Source of the DNA: JBQCHF01 sp051953655
GTDB lineage: Bacteria; Actinomycetota; Actinomycetes; Motilibacterales; Motilibacteraceae
Direction of reading: 5' to 3'
Assembly (NCBI GenBank): GCA_051953655.1
Contig: JBQCIO010000316.1
Coordinates: 1-13,683 of the forward strand
Length of the DNA: 13,683 nt
The notes beneath the pieces were generated by a model. It saw only the letters and a list, made by a program, of their open reading frames with translations, was not told the origin of the DNA and did no database searches. Positions 12,077 to 13,683 of this stretch are shown piece by piece. How positions within the stretch are numbered: position 1 is the first letter of the stretch; each line of letters begins with the position of its first letter. The position numbers and the translations under genes are program-made.

Positions 12077-13429
12077 TCAGCGGCCGTCGAGCCGCAGGTC
12101 GGTTCCGCGCCGACCGAGCAGCTCGGCCCCGGCCTGGATGCTCGGCTCCCAGTCGAAGACGACCGCCTCGTCGCCGGCGCCGATGCGGACCTCGGCGCCC
12201 GGCTCGGCCCCCTCCTTGATCAGGGCCTCCTCGACGCCGAGGCGGTTCAGCCGGTCGGCGAGGTAGCCCACCGCCTCGTCGTTGCTGAAGTCGGTCTGGC
12301 GCACCCAGCGCTCGGGCTTCTCCCCGCGCACCCGGAACGCCTCGCCCTCGCGGGTCACCGTGAAGCCCTCGTCGTCGACCGCGCGCGGGCGCAGCACGAT
12401 CCGCGTCGCCTCCTGCGCGGGGGCGGCGGCGCGGGCCTGGGTGACCAGGTCGGCCATCGCGAAGGACAGCTCGCGCAGGCCGGCGTGCGAGGCCGCGCTG
12501 ACCTCGAAGACCCGCAGGCCGCGGGCCTCGAGGTCGGGCCGCACCAGCTCGGCCAGCTCGCGCGCCTCGGGCACGTCGACCTTGTTCAGGGCCACCATCC
12601 GCGGGCGGTCCTGCAGGCCGCCGTAGGCCGCCAGCTCCTCCTCGATGACGTCGAGGTCGGTGAGCGGGTCGCGGCCGGGCTCGAGGGTGGCGCAGTCGAG
12701 CACGTGCACCAGTGCCGAGCAGCGCTCGACGTGACGGAGGAACTCCAGCCCGAGGCCCTTGCCCTGGCTCGCGCCCGGGATGAGGCCGGGCACGTCGGCC
12801 ACGGTGAAACGCACCTGCCCGGCCTCGACGACGCCGAGGTTGGGCACCAGCGTGGTGAACGGGTAATCGGCGATCTTGGGCCGGGCCGCGGAGAGGGCCG
12901 CGACCAGGCTGGACTTGCCGGCGCTCGGGTAGCCCACCAGCGCCACGTCGGCCACCGTCTTGAGCTCGAGGACGACGTCGCCGCCCCAGCCCGGCTCGCC
13001 GAGCAGGGCGAAGCCGGGCGCCTTGCGGCGGGCCGAGGCCAGCGCCGCGTTGCCCAGGCCGCCGCGGCCGCCCTGGGCCACCACCAGCCGGGTGCCGGGC
13101 CCGACCAGGTCCGCGAGCACCTCGCCGTCGGGGGTGCTCACCACGGTGCCGTTGGGCACCGACAGCACCAGGTCCTCGCCGTCGGCGCCGTTGCGGTGGC
13201 TTCCCTGCCCCGGCCGGCCCGAGGTGGCGCGCCGGTGCGGGGAGTGGTGGTAGTCGAGCAGGCTCGTCTCGTTCGGGTCGACGACGAGGATGACGTCGCC
13301 GCCGCGGCCGCCGTTGCCGCCGTCCGGCCCGCCCAGCGGCTTGAACTTCTCCCGGTGGACCGACGCGACGCCGTTGCCGCCGTCGCCGGCGGCGACGTGC
13401 AGGACGACGCGGTCGACGAAGGTGGTCAC
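12077..13429 (-). CDS. obgE: Obg-family GTPase (ObgE/CgtA)
   Basis: Essential GTPase that acts in late assembly of the 50S ribosomal subunit and in stress and nucleotide (p)ppGpp responses. The 450-residue product shows the three Obg domains: the glycine-rich Obg fold (about 1-158; GGPDGGNGGRGGDV at 33-46, QGGRGGLGN at 119-127), the G domain (about 160-330; G1 GYPSAGKSS 166-174, switch region PFTTLVPNLG 190-199, G3 DVPGL 212-216, G4 NKVD 282-285, G5 SAA 311-313) and a C-terminal OCT domain (about 345-425) as in Gram-positive homologues. The GTG at 13429 has GAGGA about seven bases upstream and gives the standard start, (M)TTFVDRVVLHV. It follows rpmA in the same direction across a 170-base gap, the normal rplU-rpmA-obgE order. 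Confidence 0.98.
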   Translation of the reverse strand: MTTFVDRVVLHVAAGDGGNGVASVHREKFKPLGGPDGGNGGRGGDVILVVDPNETSLLDYHHSPHRRATSGRPGQGSHRNGADGEDLVLSVPNGTVVSTPDGEVLADLVGPGTRLVVAQGGRGGLGNAALASARRKAPGFALLGEPGWGGDVVLELKTVADVALVGYPSAGKSSLVAALSAARPKIADYPFTTLVPNLGVVEAGQVRFTVADVPGLIPGASQGKGLGLEFLRHVERCSALVHVLDCATLEPGRDPLTDLDVIEEELAAYGGLQDRPRMVALNKVDVPEARELAELVRPDLEARGLRVFEVSAASHAGLRELSFAMADLVTQARAAAPAQEATRIVLRPRAVDDEGFTVTREGEAFRVRGEKPERWVRQTDFSNDEAVGYLADRLNRLGVEEALIKEGAEPGAEVRIGAGDEAVVFDWEPSIQAGAELLGRRGTDLRLDGR

Positions 13430-13466
13430 AGGGGGTCCTCGAATTCTGCGGGGATGGCTCGTGCTC

Positions 13467-13502
13467 GTGTCGTTCGTGTCGTTCGTGTCGTTCGCGTCGT
13501 TC
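13467..13502. repeat. Four tandem 9-bp units upstream of obgE
   Basis: GTGTCGTTC occurs three times without change (13467-13475, 13476-13484, 13485-13493), then as GCGTCGTTC (13494-13502), with a degenerate partial unit before it. It lies in the non-coding gap between rpmA and obgE, ending 38 bases from the obgE start. The minus-strand unit is GAACGACAC. Confidence 0.85.
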
Positions 13503-13530
13503 AGCGTGTTCGCCGGGCCGGACGACGCGC

Positions 13531-13560
13531 GAGAGGGCGGGCCGTCCCGCCCGCCCCCTC
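13531..13560 (-). terminator. GC-rich hairpin after rpmA
   Basis: On the minus strand GGGCGGG (13552-13546) and CCCGCCC (13541-13535) pair perfectly around ACGG. An alternative fold uses almost the whole 30-base segment, GAGGGGGCGG with CCGCCCTCTC, with one G-U. It is followed by TCTCGCG rather than a T-run. Its place, 40 bases after the rpmA stop, fits termination or attenuation between the L27 gene and obgE. Confidence 0.5.
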
Positions 13561-13599
13561 CGCGACAGCTGGACCCCCGCGGGCGCGGGAGGTGCTGGG

Positions 13600-13683
13600 C
13601 TACACCGCCGCAGCGACCACGTTCACGACGCGGCGGCCGCGGCGGGTGCCGAACTCGACCGCGCCGGCGGCCAGGGCGAACAG
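13600..13683 (-). CDS. rpmA: 50S ribosomal protein L27, C-terminal end (partial)
   Basis: The minus-strand frame entering from the right edge reads LFALAAGAVEFGTRRGRR followed by VVNVVAAAV and TAG (13602-13600). This is the characteristic C-terminus of bacterial L27 (compare LFALVDGxVxF...GRKxVNVxP). L27 sits near the peptidyl-transferase centre of the large subunit. Only 27 residues are visible; the N-terminal part, and rplU which normally precedes it, lie outside the window. Its position directly upstream of obgE confirms the call. Confidence 0.92.
   Translation of the reverse strand: MFALAAGAVEFGTRRGRRVVNVVAAAV

Noticed and set aside
13467..13502. CRISPR-like array
   Set aside because: The 9-bp units are directly adjacent without spacers and there are no cas genes in the window. 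It is a simple tandem repeat.

Overview
The window is very GC-rich, with strong third-position G/C bias, GTG starts and several start codons lying 6-7 bases after a TANNNT hexamer (leaderless style). The gene order rpmA-obgE-proB-(unknown)-proA ... nadD is a typical Actinomycetota chromosomal block. A Geodermatophilaceae- or Kineosporiales-like motile actinomycete would fit, but this is an inference from style and not a placement. Nothing in the window looks like a phage, plasmid, IS element, CRISPR array, tRNA or rRNA.

Layout from left to right. 1-833 (minus): start of an unidentified Arg/Pro-rich protein, translationally coupled to nadD (NAD synthesis). 834-1086: divergent regulatory region with a small inverted repeat and a sigma-28/FliA-WhiG-like promoter that drives 1087-2295 (plus), an EAL-HDOD protein with its c-di-GMP phosphodiesterase residues retained. 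2303-3145 (minus): fdhD, the sulfurtransferase that activates molybdenum formate dehydrogenase. A large nested inverted repeat (3192-3250) lies just upstream of it. 3403-5974 (minus): a three-gene unit of MoxR-type AAA+ ATPase, a 50-aa single-membrane-span protein and a CoxE-like VWA protein.

5998-7241 (plus) is the most striking part: a complete tryptophan attenuator. A promoter appears to start a leaderless 17-residue leader peptide containing Trp-Trp. The stop codon is followed by three mutually competing stem segments and a terminator hairpin, and then by an auxiliary-type tryptophanyl-tRNA synthetase (TrpRS1-like) that contains no tryptophan itself. 7288-8175 (plus) is a beta-hydroxyacid dehydrogenase whose start lies in a 9-bp tandem repeat carrying four in-frame ATGs.

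8139-13683 (minus): a four-helix membrane protein, proA, a 443-base intergenic region with strong palindromes, a small unknown protein with a predicted alpha/beta fold, proB, obgE and the end of rpmA. ProB and ProA are the first two steps of proline synthesis from glutamate. ObgE and L27 are ribosome assembly and structural proteins.

Two themes run across genes. Short tandem repeats of 9 or 15 bp recur at the edges of genes (nadD tail; starts of the dehydrogenase, trpS and proB; upstream of obgE). Two unrelated intergenic palindromes share the core CCCCTCACCC.
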